In this document: piece after piece, positions 49,241 to 57,865 of the stretch
Layout: each line of letters begins with the position of its first letter
Position numbering within the stretch: position 1 is the stretch's first letter
NCBI RefSeq assembly: GCF_004011505.1
Contig: NZ_SAUN01000001.1
Coordinates: forward strand, 5,421,501-5,485,500
Direction: 5' to 3'
Length of the DNA stretch: 64,000 nt
From: Nonomuraea polychroma
Lineage (GTDB): Bacteria; Actinomycetota; Actinomycetes; Streptosporangiales; Streptosporangiaceae
Notes under the pieces: model-generated
The model's input: the letters and a program-made list of their open reading frames with translations, nothing else
Databases searched by the model: none
Told to the model about the DNA's origin: nothing
Position numbers and translations under genes: made by a program

Positions 49241-51787
49241 GTGGTGAAGTCGACTGGCACGTTCCTGCTCGCGGCCGCGGGGATCGCGTTCGCCGTCTCG
49301 GGCCTCGCGGCCCTGCCGCCCGTGGGCGGGTTCCTGCTCGGCCGGCCGTTCGCGGGCGCCTTGGTCTTTCCCGGCATGGGTCAGGGGCCGGCGGCGATCG
49401 CGGCGGTCACCCTGGCGGGCTTCTCCGTGACGCTCACCTCCGGGGCGTATGCGGTGTTCCGGTGGTCCGGGTTCGGGGCGTCGCGGGTGGGGCTGGTGGT
49501 CTGCTGGTGCCTGGCGGGCGGGCCTGCCGGGGTGATCGCGGTGCTGGCCTGGTCGGCAGCGCGGGGCTCGGCGTTCCTCGACCACGCTCCGTACGCCGCC
49601 TCATGGGGGATGGCGACAGCGCTGGTGTCCGCGCTGGCGGCGCTGGCCGTGACGCGGACGCTGCCCGCCTCGCCCCCGCCGCCCGCGAAACGCGTGTTCC
49701 GGGCGCGCCGGTGGGTGCTGCCGTGCCTGGTGATCGGCTGGTCCCTGGTCTGGAGCGTTCTCATCAGGGACCAGGAGCCGCTGCTGGCCTGGCTGCCGCT
49801 CTCGCTCGACTACTTCGACCAGATGGCCGTGGTGCTGGCGGCCATCGTGGCGAGTTACCTGGAGGGGGCGCTGCGGCGGCGATTACCCGTGGAGGGCCGG
49901 CCGGGGCGGGCGTTCGTGCTGGCGTGGATCGCGTTGTGCGCGGCCCCGATCGTGTACGCGGCCGTGGTCGCGATCGACCGCGGCATGCGTGAGCCGCTGC
50001 TCGCGGACCCGCTGAACGCGGCCTGGGCGGTGGAGTACGCCCGCGACATAGGGGCGGCGCTGGTCGCCGAGCCCGCGCAGATCGCGGTGCCGCCGTTGCT
50101 GCTCGCGCTGGCCGGCACCGGCCTGCAGCTGGTGCTCCCGGGTAAGGAACGTGAGCCCGCGCCGCCCGATCCGGTGCGGCCCGATCGGCGGTGGAGCCTG
50201 TTCGTGGCCGGGGCGGCCCTCGCGCTGACGTATTTCTGCCTGGCCGCTACCTCCCGCTATCCCGTGCTGACGCGGCGGGCGTATGACGACGGGACGCCGG
50301 TGATGGCGCGGGCGCTCGCCTTCCTCACCCCGCCGGACCCCGTGCTGGGCTGGACCGCCGTGGTGTGGTTGTGGACGGTGGCGGCGGTGTTCGGGGCGTC
50401 GGCGGCGGCCCTGGTCCATCTCGCGGTACGCGGGCGGCTCGTGCGGCTCTTCCCCGCCTCCGACTACCTGGTGCTGGTGGGCGTGCTGGCGCTGGCGGCG
50501 GCGGTCGGCTGGAACGCGGGCAGCGTGATCGCGTACGCGGTGACCGGTGAGCGGCCGCCGGGCATCTCCCCGGCCGCCGAGGCGGCGCTGTTCACGGGGG
50601 TCGTCGTGCCGGGACTGGCGGCTTTGTTATTCATCGTGCACTCACAGGTGGGCCTGACCAGGTTCGTCAGGATCGTCGAGCTGGCGGACGAGGAAACCTG
50701 GGGGACGCTCGCGGAGCGGTACCGGGCGTGGAAGGAGCAGGTGCGCGAGCACGTGCCGGCCCGGCGGGAGCGGGCCGCGGCCCGTTCCCGCCGGGCGGCG
50801 GGCGCGGCTCTGGTGGTGGCGGTGGCGGCGGGGGCAGTACGCGGGTTCGGCGTCGAGGTGCACGCCGAGCTTCCGGGAAGCGGGGTCTTCCTGACGGCGC
50901 CTGCCGTGTCCGTCGCGCAACAGCCGCTGGAGAACCTCGCCGGCGCGCTCTACGTCGTCCTCCTGGCCGGGCTGGTCTATCTCGTCCTGGCTCGGTCGAA
51001 CACCCACGTGCTCGGCTCATCGGCGGCCGTGTGGGGCTTGTCCGTGGTGGCGGGCGGGCTGGCGAACCTGCCGCTGGACCCGGTGGCGGGCCTGCAGGCC
51101 GGGTTCGTCGCGGGGCCCTTCGTCCTGGCGGGGATGGCGGTGGCGGCGCCGCCGCGAAAGGTTCTGGCGGCAGGCGCCGCCGTGATGATCGCCGTGGCGG
51201 CGGCGCCCCTCGTACGGGGAGCACCCCCCGCATTCGTGATCACCTCGGCCACCTGGCGGGAGCAGCGGCCGCGGCTCACGATCGACGTCACCTACCCGCG
51301 CGCCTCCGGCGGTGACGCCCGGCGGGTCAACGCGGCGCTGTTCGCGCCGGTCCGGGAACGCGTCGAGGACACCTTGCGTGAGCTGCGCGCGAACCCGGCC
51401 GCCCACGGGGCCGTGACCGGGACCCACGTCGTGGTACGCGACGACGCCCAGGTGATCTCGGTGCGCTACCTGCTGGCGGGCGAGCACCGGCGGGCGGTCA
51501 ACTACGACGTGGCCGAGGGGCGCCTGCTCACGGTGCGGGAGATCTTCGCCCCGGTCGCGTTCACCCCTGAGGGCAGAAGACGGCTGGCCGCCGCGCTGCG
51601 GCCCCTCATGCCGGCGCGCCAGAATCCACGGACCGTCACCGTGGACAACGAACGCCTGCTGGTGAATCTGGGCAGGGGCGCGGTCGAGTTCACGTTCGGC
51701 CGCGGCTACTTCTGCGCCGGCTGCGAGCCCTTCACGGTACGGGCCTCGCGCGAGCGGCTCGCCGGGCTGGTCACGGAGCGTCCTTAG
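49241..51787 (+). CDS. Large polytopic membrane protein with an RsiV/DUF3298-like end
   Basis: 848 residues, GTG 49241 (GTG 49244 is also in frame). More than ten TM helices occupy residues 1-640, interrupted by a cytoplasmic helical loop (WGTLAERYRAWKEQVREHV and an Arg-rich patch). The last 200 residues are extracytoplasmic: ITSATWREQRPRLTIDVTYP, later NYDVAEGRLLTVREIF and NLGRGAVEFTFGRGYFCAGC. That pattern matches the DUF3298/RsiV type domain, which in RsiV binds lysozyme. A fusion with so large a membrane part is unusual. No adjoining sigma factor. Function unknown. Confidence 0.75.
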   Translation: MVKSTGTFLLAAAGIAFAVSGLAALPPVGGFLLGRPFAGALVFPGMGQGPAAIAAVTLAGFSVTLTSGAYAVFRWSGFGASRVGLVVCWCLAGGPAGVIAVLAWSAARGSAFLDHAPYAASWGMATALVSALAALAVTRTLPASPPPPAKRVFRARRWVLPCLVIGWSLVWSVLIRDQEPLLAWLPLSLDYFDQMAVVLAAIVASYLEGALRRRLPVEGRPGRAFVLAWIALCAAPIVYAAVVAIDRGMREPLLADPLNAAWAVEYARDIGAALVAEPAQIAVPPLLLALAGTGLQLVLPGKEREPAPPDPVRPDRRWSLFVAGAALALTYFCLAATSRYPVLTRRAYDDGTPVMARALAFLTPPDPVLGWTAVVWLWTVAAVFGASAAALVHLAVRGRLVRLFPASDYLVLVGVLALAAAVGWNAGSVIAYAVTGERPPGISPAAEAALFTGVVVPGLAALLFIVHSQVGLTRFVRIVELADEETWGTLAERYRAWKEQVREHVPARRERAAARSRRAAGAALVVAVAAGAVRGFGVEVHAELPGSGVFLTAPAVSVAQQPLENLAGALYVVLLAGLVYLVLARSNTHVLGSSAAVWGLSVVAGGLANLPLDPVAGLQAGFVAGPFVLAGMAVAAPPRKVLAAGAAVMIAVAAAPLVRGAPPAFVITSATWREQRPRLTIDVTYPRASGGDARRVNAALFAPVRERVEDTLRELRANPAAHGAVTGTHVVVRDDAQVISVRYLLAGEHRRAVNYDVAEGRLLTVREIFAPVAFTPEGRRRLAAALRPLMPARQNPRTVTVDNERLLVNLGRGAVEFTFGRGYFCAGCEPFTVRASRERLAGLVTERP

Positions 51788-51802
51788 CGCGACGATCACA
51801 CC

Positions 51803-52234
51803 ATGGACGCTCAGGAACTCGCCGACCGCTTGGAGATCGCGGACCTGCTGGCCCGCTACACCCGCGCCATCGACTCCGGCCGCTGGGAACTGCTCGACGA
51901 GGTGTTCAGCGAAGACGCGGTGATCGACTACACCTCTGCCGGCGGCATCAAGGGCACGCGGGAGGAGGTCAAGGCGTGGCTGGCCGAGGTGCTCACCCAC
52001 TGGCCCGGCCGCCTGCACCTGATCGGCGCCCCGGTGATCGACTTCCACGAGGGGGAGGCGCGGGTGAGCGCACCCTTCACCGACACGCTCGCCCCGACCC
52101 GCGAGATGGTCGCGGCCGGCACGGAGGGATTCCTTCACGGCGGCGGCTGGTACCACCACCGCCTGCGCCGCACACCCGGCGGATGGCGCAGCACGGAGCT
52201 GGTCGAGGAGCAGAGCTGGCGCACCGCGCGCTGA
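51803..52234 (+). CDS. SnoaL-like (NTF2-fold) protein
   Basis: 143 residues. Opens LADRLEIADLLARYTRAIDSGRWELLDEVF, the standard start of SnoaL-like polyketide-cyclase/dehydratase-fold proteins, and continues FSEDAVIDYTSAGGIKGT and GGGWYHHRLRRTPGGWR. Most actinobacterial members are uncharacterised; some are cyclases or isomerases. It lies 15 bp after the membrane protein and 125 bp before mreB. Confidence 0.9.
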   Translation: MDAQELADRLEIADLLARYTRAIDSGRWELLDEVFSEDAVIDYTSAGGIKGTREEVKAWLAEVLTHWPGRLHLIGAPVIDFHEGEARVSAPFTDTLAPTREMVAAGTEGFLHGGGWYHHRLRRTPGGWRSTELVEEQSWRTAR

Positions 52235-52368
52235 GCCCGCGCTCAGGCTGATCTGCGGAAACGGGGGCGGCTACAGAGATATCGCGTTTGTGGTGAAAAC
52301 CCTGAGGGCAGCGCGAAGGCGGGCAGTGTCCCCCTGCCCCTCACCGGGTCGAAAGGGCTGTGCGGCAC

Positions 52369-53589
52369 ATGGCATTCGCATTGGGTCTTCTCGGTCATGA
52401 CATAGCAGTCGACTTAGGCACCGCCAACACGCTCGTCTACGTCCGCAGGAAGGGCATCGTGCTCAACGAGCCCTCCGTCATCGCGATCAACCTTCACAAG
52501 AACACCGTCGTGGCCGTGGGCAAGGCGGCCAAGCGCATGATGGGCCGTACTCCCCCGCACATCGCCACGATCAGGCCGCTCAAGGACGGCGTGATCGCGG
52601 ATCTGGACGCGGCGGAGCGCATGTTACGCATGTTCCTTCAGAAGGCGCACCCCAGCAGATTCCTCGCCAAGCCCCGGATCGTGGTGGCGGTGCCGAGCGG
52701 CACCACCTCGATCGAGCAGCGGGCGGTCAAGGAGGCCGCCTACGAGGCGGGCGCGCGGCGGGTGCACATCATCGAGGAGCCGATGGCCGCCGCGATCGGC
52801 GCCGGGCTCAAGGTCGGCGAGGCCACCGGCAACATGGTGGTCGACATCGGCGGCGGCACCACGGAGGTCGCCATCGTCTCCATGAGCGGCGTCGTGGTCG
52901 CCAAGTCGTTACGGGTGGGCGGCGACGAGCTCGACGAGGCGATCATCGCCTACGCCAAGAAGGAGCACGCGCTGCTGCTCGGCGAGCGTACCGCCGAGCG
53001 GCTGAAGATCGACCTGGGCACCGTGAAGCCCGCGTCCGGCCGGGAGGCCGAGGTCACTCCCAGGGGCAGGCACCGGGTGGGCGCGCCCGCCGGGTCCCTG
53101 CCACCGGTCGTGGTGGAGGACGAGGAGCCCGAGCCGCCGCCGGCCCCGCACCGGTGGAACCCGTTCAGGTCCAGGCCCAAGCAGGACGCCGCGCCGTCGC
53201 CGTCCGCACCGCGCCCGATCGCCCCGGACGCCAGCGCCCCGGTACGCGGCCGCGACCTGGTCAGCGGCCTGCCCAAGACGGCCTCGATGACCTCCCAGGA
53301 GATCAGCGAGGCCATCGAGGACCAGGTGCAGACCATCATCGACTCCGTGCAGACCACGCTCGACCAGTGCCCGGCCGAGCTGGCCGGCGACCTGCTGGAC
53401 AACGGCATCGTGCTGACCGGCGGCGGGGCGCTGCTGCGCGGGCTGGCCGAGCGGATGGGCCAGGCCACCGGCATGCCGATCAAGGTCGTGGACAAGCCGC
53501 TGTACTCGGTGGCGCTGGGCGCGGGCCGCTGCGTCGAGCGGTTCCAGGCCATGCGTGACGTGCTGCTGCCCGATTGGTCCCGGCGGTGA
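52369..53589 (+). CDS. mreB: Rod-shape protein MreB with a proline-rich insertion
   Basis: Actin-like filament protein that guides lateral wall (in actinomycetes, spore wall) synthesis. 406 residues instead of about 345. Actin-fold motifs are intact: DIAVDLGTANTLVYV, IEEPMAAAIG, VVDIGGGTTEVA and IVLTGGGALLRGL. The extra length is one insertion, residues about 231-291 (53059-53241), between the strand REAEVT and VRGRDLVSGLPKT; it is rich in Pro, acidic, then basic (VVVEDEEPEPPPAP, NPFRSRPK). ATG 52369 is preferred over GTG 52360, which is 2 nt from the purine run. Three TTA codons occur (52414, 52624, 52909). First gene of the wall operon. Confidence 0.96.
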   Translation: MAFALGLLGHDIAVDLGTANTLVYVRRKGIVLNEPSVIAINLHKNTVVAVGKAAKRMMGRTPPHIATIRPLKDGVIADLDAAERMLRMFLQKAHPSRFLAKPRIVVAVPSGTTSIEQRAVKEAAYEAGARRVHIIEEPMAAAIGAGLKVGEATGNMVVDIGGGTTEVAIVSMSGVVVAKSLRVGGDELDEAIIAYAKKEHALLLGERTAERLKIDLGTVKPASGREAEVTPRGRHRVGAPAGSLPPVVVEDEEPEPPPAPHRWNPFRSRPKQDAAPSPSAPRPIAPDASAPVRGRDLVSGLPKTASMTSQEISEAIEDQVQTIIDSVQTTLDQCPAELAGDLLDNGIVLTGGGALLRGLAERMGQATGMPIKVVDKPLYSVALGAGRCVERFQAMRDVLLPDWSRR

Positions 53590-54326
53590 AACGGGCGCTC
53601 GTCCTGCTCGTGCTGCTCTCCGGAATCGTGCTGGTCGTGGTGGACCGCACGCTGATGCCGCTGGAGCCGCTGCGGGCGGCGGGCTCCACCGTGTACGGCA
53701 CGGTCCAGAGCGCGATCGGCACGGTCACCCGGTCCGTCGGCGGCGAAGGGCGGCTGCGGGCGCTGGAGCAGGAGAACGCGCGCCTGCGGGCCGAGATGCT
53801 GGCGGGCGGCGTGAAGAGCCGGCCGGCCGCCACGGTGCCGGCGCCCTACCGCGGCGTCTCCGCGCACGTGGTCGGGTTCGGTCAGGGAAGGAACGTCACC
53901 ATCGACGCCGGATCGGCGGCGGGCGTCGTCCGCGACGTGACGGTGCTGAACGCCGACGGCCTCGTGGGCAAGATCAGCTGGGCGGGACCGGCCACCGCGT
54001 CCGTGTCGCTCATCACCGACCCCGGCTCCTCGGTGGGCGCGCGCATGGCGGACTCCGGCGAGCTGGGCGTGGTGGCCGGGGTGCCGGGCGAGGGCCTGCT
54101 GCGGCTGAGCCTGTTCGACCCCAACGCACCGCTCGAGGTCGGCGACCAGGTGATGACCCTCGGGTCGGCAGGCGGGCGGCCGTACGTGGCCGGGGTGCCC
54201 ATCGGCACGGTCGCGCAGATCGAGCGGGTGCCCGGCGCGGCGACGCGCACGGCGCTGGTGCGGCCCGCCGCCCGGCTGTCCGCGCTCGACCTCGTCGCGG
54301 TGGTCGTGCCCGACCCCGGGAGGTGA
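53586..54326 (+). CDS. mreC: Cell-shape protein MreC
   Basis: 246 residues, GTG 53586, overlapping the mreB stop by 4 bp. Single N-terminal TM (ALVLLVLLSGIVLVVV), a coiled coil around LRALEQENARLRAEML, and two beta domains including NVTIDAGSAAGVVRDVTVLN and GLVGKISWAG. It links MreB inside to PBP2 and RodA outside. Length is normal for the family. Confidence 0.96.
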   Translation: MKRALVLLVLLSGIVLVVVDRTLMPLEPLRAAGSTVYGTVQSAIGTVTRSVGGEGRLRALEQENARLRAEMLAGGVKSRPAATVPAPYRGVSAHVVGFGQGRNVTIDAGSAAGVVRDVTVLNADGLVGKISWAGPATASVSLITDPGSSVGARMADSGELGVVAGVPGEGLLRLSLFDPNAPLEVGDQVMTLGSAGGRPYVAGVPIGTVAQIERVPGAATRTALVRPAARLSALDLVAVVVPDPGR

Positions 54327-54329
54327 GCC

Positions 54330-54836
54330 GTGCTGGTGCTGTTCCTGCTCGTGGCGCCGCTGCTGCAGGTGCTGCTGGTCAACAGGTCGCCGTGGGGCGG
54401 TCCCGACCTGGTCGCGCTCGCCGTGGTGTGGCTGGCGCTGTCCAGGGGGCCGGTCTGGGGCTGCGTGGCCGGGCTCGCCGGCGGGCTGGCCGCCGACGTG
54501 ACGCCGCCGGCCGACGGCACGGTGGGGCGCACGGCGCTGGTGCTGGCGGTGACGGGCCTGCTGGCCGGCCGCTGGCGCGAGGGCAAGCCATCGCCGGAAG
54601 GGCGGACGCGGGAGCACAATCCGCTCCTGGTCGGCGCGGCCGGCGCCGCCCTCGCCACGCTGCTGCAGGCCGGCGCGGCCGTCGCGCTCGGCGACGAGCC
54701 GTGGCGGGCGGCGCTCGCGGCGCTGCCGTGGACGCTCGGGTGGACGGTGGCGCTCGGGGCGCTGGTGAGCGCCGTGCTGCTGCGCCGCCGGCGGTCCCGG
54801 GAGGGCGAGCCCAGGGTGGCGATGCGCCGTGCCTAG
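54330..54836 (+). CDS. mreD: Cell-shape membrane protein MreD
   Basis: 168 residues, four to five TM helices (VLFLLVAPLLQVLLV; DLVALAVVWLAL; a segment with CVAGLAGGLAADVTPP; ALPWTLGWTVALGALVSAVL). GTG 54330 follows GAGGTGAGCC, 3 bp after mreC. Sequence is poorly conserved in the family; the call rests on the TM pattern, the P-D-L motif and position. Its end overlaps mrdA by 8 bp. Confidence 0.92.
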   Translation: MLVLFLLVAPLLQVLLVNRSPWGGPDLVALAVVWLALSRGPVWGCVAGLAGGLAADVTPPADGTVGRTALVLAVTGLLAGRWREGKPSPEGRTREHNPLLVGAAGAALATLLQAGAAVALGDEPWRAALAALPWTLGWTVALGALVSAVLLRRRRSREGEPRVAMRRA

Positions 54837-56682
54837 GGCCAGGCTGTTGGTGTTGCGGCTGCTCGTCGTGGCGATGGTGGCCACGCTGGTGGGCCGGTTG
54901 TGGTTCCTGCAGGTGGTCAGCGGCGCTGAGTACGTGCGGGCCGCGGCGGACGTGCGGATCAGGACCGTGCCGGTGGCGCCGGTGCGCGGCCAGATCGTGG
55001 ACGTGGCGGGCCGCCCGCTGGTGACGAACCGGACCAGGCCGGTGGTCACGGTGGACGCGGTGGCGCTGGCGCACCAGCCCGACGGCGGGCGGTCGGTGCT
55101 GGAGCGCCTGGGCGAGGTGCTGGACCAGCCGTACCGGCAGATCGCGGAGAAGGTCCGGTTGTGCGGTCCCGAGGTGGCGCAACCGTGCTGGCAGGGGTCG
55201 CCGTACGAGCCGATCCCCGTCGCCGAGGACGTCACCGCGCCCGTGGCGCTGCAGATCAGCGAGCGGCAGCAGGACTTCCCCGGCGTGCGTACGGAGCTGC
55301 GGCCGGTGCGGGTCTACCCGTTCGGCGCGGCCGCGGCGCACACCCTCGGGTACGTGCAGGGCGCCCAGGGCCGCGACGGGCTCGAAGGCGTGTACGACCG
55401 GGAGCTGGCCGGCCGCCCTGGCCGGCGTGACGTGGCCGTGGACAACACCGGGCAGGTCACCAGGACGCTCCGCGAGGAGCCGCCCGTGCCCGGCAACACA
55501 CTCGTGACCAGCCTCGACTCCCGCATCCAGACCATCGCCGAGCAGGCGGTCGCCCGGGCGCTGGCCGCCAGTGGCGCGAAGTCGGGCGCGGCCGTGGTGA
55601 TGGAGTCGCAGACCGGGCGGCTGGTCGCGCTGGCCGGACTACCCTCCTACGACCCGGCCGTGTGGACCGACGGCGTGACCGCCCGCGAGTACAAGCGGCT
55701 GCCGCTGCTGTCGCAGGCCGTGCAGGGCGAGTGGGCGCCGGGGTCGACGTGGAAGGTCTCCTCGGTCGCGGCGGCCGCGAACGCCGGGTACGGGCTCGGC
55801 GCGTTCTACGACTGCCCCAGCGGCTACACGGTGGGCAACCGGGTGTTCAGGAACTTCGCCAGCGCCGACCTCGGCCTGATGACCATGCACGGGGCGCTGG
55901 TCGAGTCCTGCGACACGATCTTCTACCGGCTCGCCGATCAGCTGTGGCAGCGCGGGTCCGAGGCCATGGAGAAGACCGCGCGCGGGTTCGGCTTCGGCAA
56001 GCGAACCGGTGTGGACCTGCCGGGCGAGGCGGCCGGGGCGGTCCCCGACCGGGCCTCGAAGAAGGCTCTGTGGCAGGCGACACGCGAGGAGAGCTGCCGC
56101 CGGGCCGTCAAGGGGTACCCGGAGATGGCCGACCGCGGGCGGGCGGCGTACCTGACCGCGATCGCCAAGGAGAACTGCCGCGGCGCCGGCGTGTGGCGGG
56201 GCGGCGACGCGGCCAACTTCTCCATCGGGCAGGGCGGCGTGCTCGTCACGCCGCTGCAGCTGGCCCGCGCGTACGCGGCCGTCGCCAACGGCGGGACGCT
56301 GCACAGCCCGCGGGTCGGGCTGAAGGTGGTCAAGCCGGACGGGACCACGGTCACCACCATCACGCCGCCGGTGGCCGGGCGGCTGCCGGCCTCGGCGGAG
56401 ACGCTGCGGTTCATCAGGAACGCGCTGAGCCAGGTGCCGAGGAAGGGCACGGCCGAAGAGGCGTTCAAGGGGTTCCCGTTCGGCAAGGTCGCGGTCGCCG
56501 GGAAGACGGGCACGGCGGAGTCGTTCGGGCACCGCGACACCTCCTGGTTCGCCTCGTTCGCCCCGGACCCCGCCTACACGGTGGTCGTCGTGTTGTCGGA
56601 GGGCGGACGGGGCGGGGAGGGCGCGGCGCCCGCCGCCCGCGACATCTGGGAGGGCATCATTGGACTGAGGGAGCGGCGGTGA
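54829..56682 (+). CDS. mrdA: Penicillin-binding protein 2 (elongasome transpeptidase)
   Basis: 617 residues. N-terminal TM anchor (LLVVAMVATLVGRLWFLQVV), dimerisation/pedestal domain (VRGQIVDVAGRPLVTNR), then the transpeptidase: active-site Ser-x-x-Lys in APGSTWKVSS, second motif VESCDTIFYR (SCD where many have SxN), and AGKTGTAES. Class B PBP partner of RodA; the beta-lactam target of the elongasome. A Cys-containing insert occurs near LCGPEVAQPCWQGS and around 415-455 (REESCRRAVKGYPEMADRGR, KENCRGAGV). Confidence 0.96.
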   Translation: MPRARLLVLRLLVVAMVATLVGRLWFLQVVSGAEYVRAAADVRIRTVPVAPVRGQIVDVAGRPLVTNRTRPVVTVDAVALAHQPDGGRSVLERLGEVLDQPYRQIAEKVRLCGPEVAQPCWQGSPYEPIPVAEDVTAPVALQISERQQDFPGVRTELRPVRVYPFGAAAAHTLGYVQGAQGRDGLEGVYDRELAGRPGRRDVAVDNTGQVTRTLREEPPVPGNTLVTSLDSRIQTIAEQAVARALAASGAKSGAAVVMESQTGRLVALAGLPSYDPAVWTDGVTAREYKRLPLLSQAVQGEWAPGSTWKVSSVAAAANAGYGLGAFYDCPSGYTVGNRVFRNFASADLGLMTMHGALVESCDTIFYRLADQLWQRGSEAMEKTARGFGFGKRTGVDLPGEAAGAVPDRASKKALWQATREESCRRAVKGYPEMADRGRAAYLTAIAKENCRGAGVWRGGDAANFSIGQGGVLVTPLQLARAYAAVANGGTLHSPRVGLKVVKPDGTTVTTITPPVAGRLPASAETLRFIRNALSQVPRKGTAEEAFKGFPFGKVAVAGKTGTAESFGHRDTSWFASFAPDPAYTVVVVLSEGGRGGEGAAPAARDIWEGIIGLRERR

Positions 56683-57815
56683 TCGCTGTTGCCGGGAAAC
56701 GGCGGATCGTGTGGGCGCCGACGCTGGGCGCGCCCGACTGGACGCTGACGTTGCTGGCGCTGGGCCTGTCCGTGGTCGGGCTGCTGCTGGTGTGGTCGGC
56801 CACGCGGATGGACGGCGACCACGGGCTGCTGATCCGGCAGGCGGTGAGCGTCGGGCTCGGCCTGCTGCTGATGTGGTTCGTGTCCCGGTGCGACCTGCGG
56901 GTGCTGCGGGCGTACGTGCCGCTGGCGTACGTGCTGGCGCTGGTCTCGCTGGCGGGCGTGCTCTCGCCGCTCGGGGTGCGGGTCAACGGGGCGCACTCGT
57001 GGATCGTGCTGGCGCCAGGGGTGCAGTTCCAGCCGTCGGAGTTCGCCAAGGTGGCGCTCGCGCTGGCGTTCGCGGTGCCGCTCGGGGAGCTGCGTGACGG
57101 GCAGGCCAGGCCCGGGTTCGGCGGGGTGCTGCTGGCGCTGGTGCTGGCCGCCGTGCCGATCGGGCTGATCGCGTTGCAGCCGGACCTGGGCACGATGCTG
57201 GTGTTCGCGGCCATGGTGAGCGGGGCGCTGCTGGTGTCCGGGGCGCCCAAACGGTGGTTGCTGGTGCTCGTCGCAGGCGCCGCCGCCGCGGGGGCCGCGG
57301 CGTGGAAGCTCGGGCTGGTCCGGCCGTACCAGCTGGAGCGGCTGCTCGTGCTGGCCAACCCAGCGGCCGACCCGGGCGGCGTGGGCTACAACGCCGCCCA
57401 GGCGCGCATCGCGATCGGCTCCGGCGGCCTGACAGGCAAGGGCCTGTTCAACGGCGAGCAGACTGCCGGGCACTTCGTGCCGGAGCAGCACACCGACTTC
57501 ATCTTCACCGTCGCCGGCGAGGAGCTCGGCTTCGCCGGGGCCGCGGCCATCGTGCTGGCCATCGGCGTGCTGCTGTGGCGGGGGTTGTCGATCGCGCGGC
57601 ACAGCGCCTCGCCGTACGGGGCGGTGCTGGCCGGCGGCGTGGTGTCGTGGCTGGCGTTCCAGACGTTCGTGAACGTGGGCATGACGGTGGGGCTCATGCC
57701 GATCGTGGGCGTGCCGCTGCCGTTCGTGTCGTACGGCGGCTCGGCCACGGTCGCGGGCCTGCTGGCGATCGGCCTGCTCCAGGCCGTGCACCGGACCAAG
57801 GCCATGCAGCCGTAG
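56679..57815 (+). CDS. rodA: RodA, SEDS-family glycan polymerase
   Basis: 378 residues, GTG 56679, overlapping the mrdA stop by 4 bp, with GGGAG upstream. Ten TM helices. SEDS landmarks: NGAHSWIVLAPGVQFQPSEFAKV, LQPDLGTMLVFAAM, GNGFN-equivalent region GEQTAGHFVPEQHTDFIFTVAGEELG (the catalytic Asp region is conserved), and PLPFVSYGGSATVA. Polymerises lipid II glycan strands with PBP2. Confidence 0.96.
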   Translation: MIAVAGKRRIVWAPTLGAPDWTLTLLALGLSVVGLLLVWSATRMDGDHGLLIRQAVSVGLGLLLMWFVSRCDLRVLRAYVPLAYVLALVSLAGVLSPLGVRVNGAHSWIVLAPGVQFQPSEFAKVALALAFAVPLGELRDGQARPGFGGVLLALVLAAVPIGLIALQPDLGTMLVFAAMVSGALLVSGAPKRWLLVLVAGAAAAGAAAWKLGLVRPYQLERLLVLANPAADPGGVGYNAAQARIAIGSGGLTGKGLFNGEQTAGHFVPEQHTDFIFTVAGEELGFAGAAAIVLAIGVLLWRGLSIARHSASPYGAVLAGGVVSWLAFQTFVNVGMTVGLMPIVGVPLPFVSYGGSATVAGLLAIGLLQAVHRTKAMQP

Positions 57816-57865
57816 GCGTGTTAACCGGTTGCCGTCCTTTGGCGATCTTGGGCAGGCTTGCCGGC

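Noticed and set aside
46627..51787. Kinase, regulator and following membrane proteins as an antibiotic-resistance (BceAB-type) module
   Set aside because: There is no ABC transporter, and the kinase is of the NarL-partner type.
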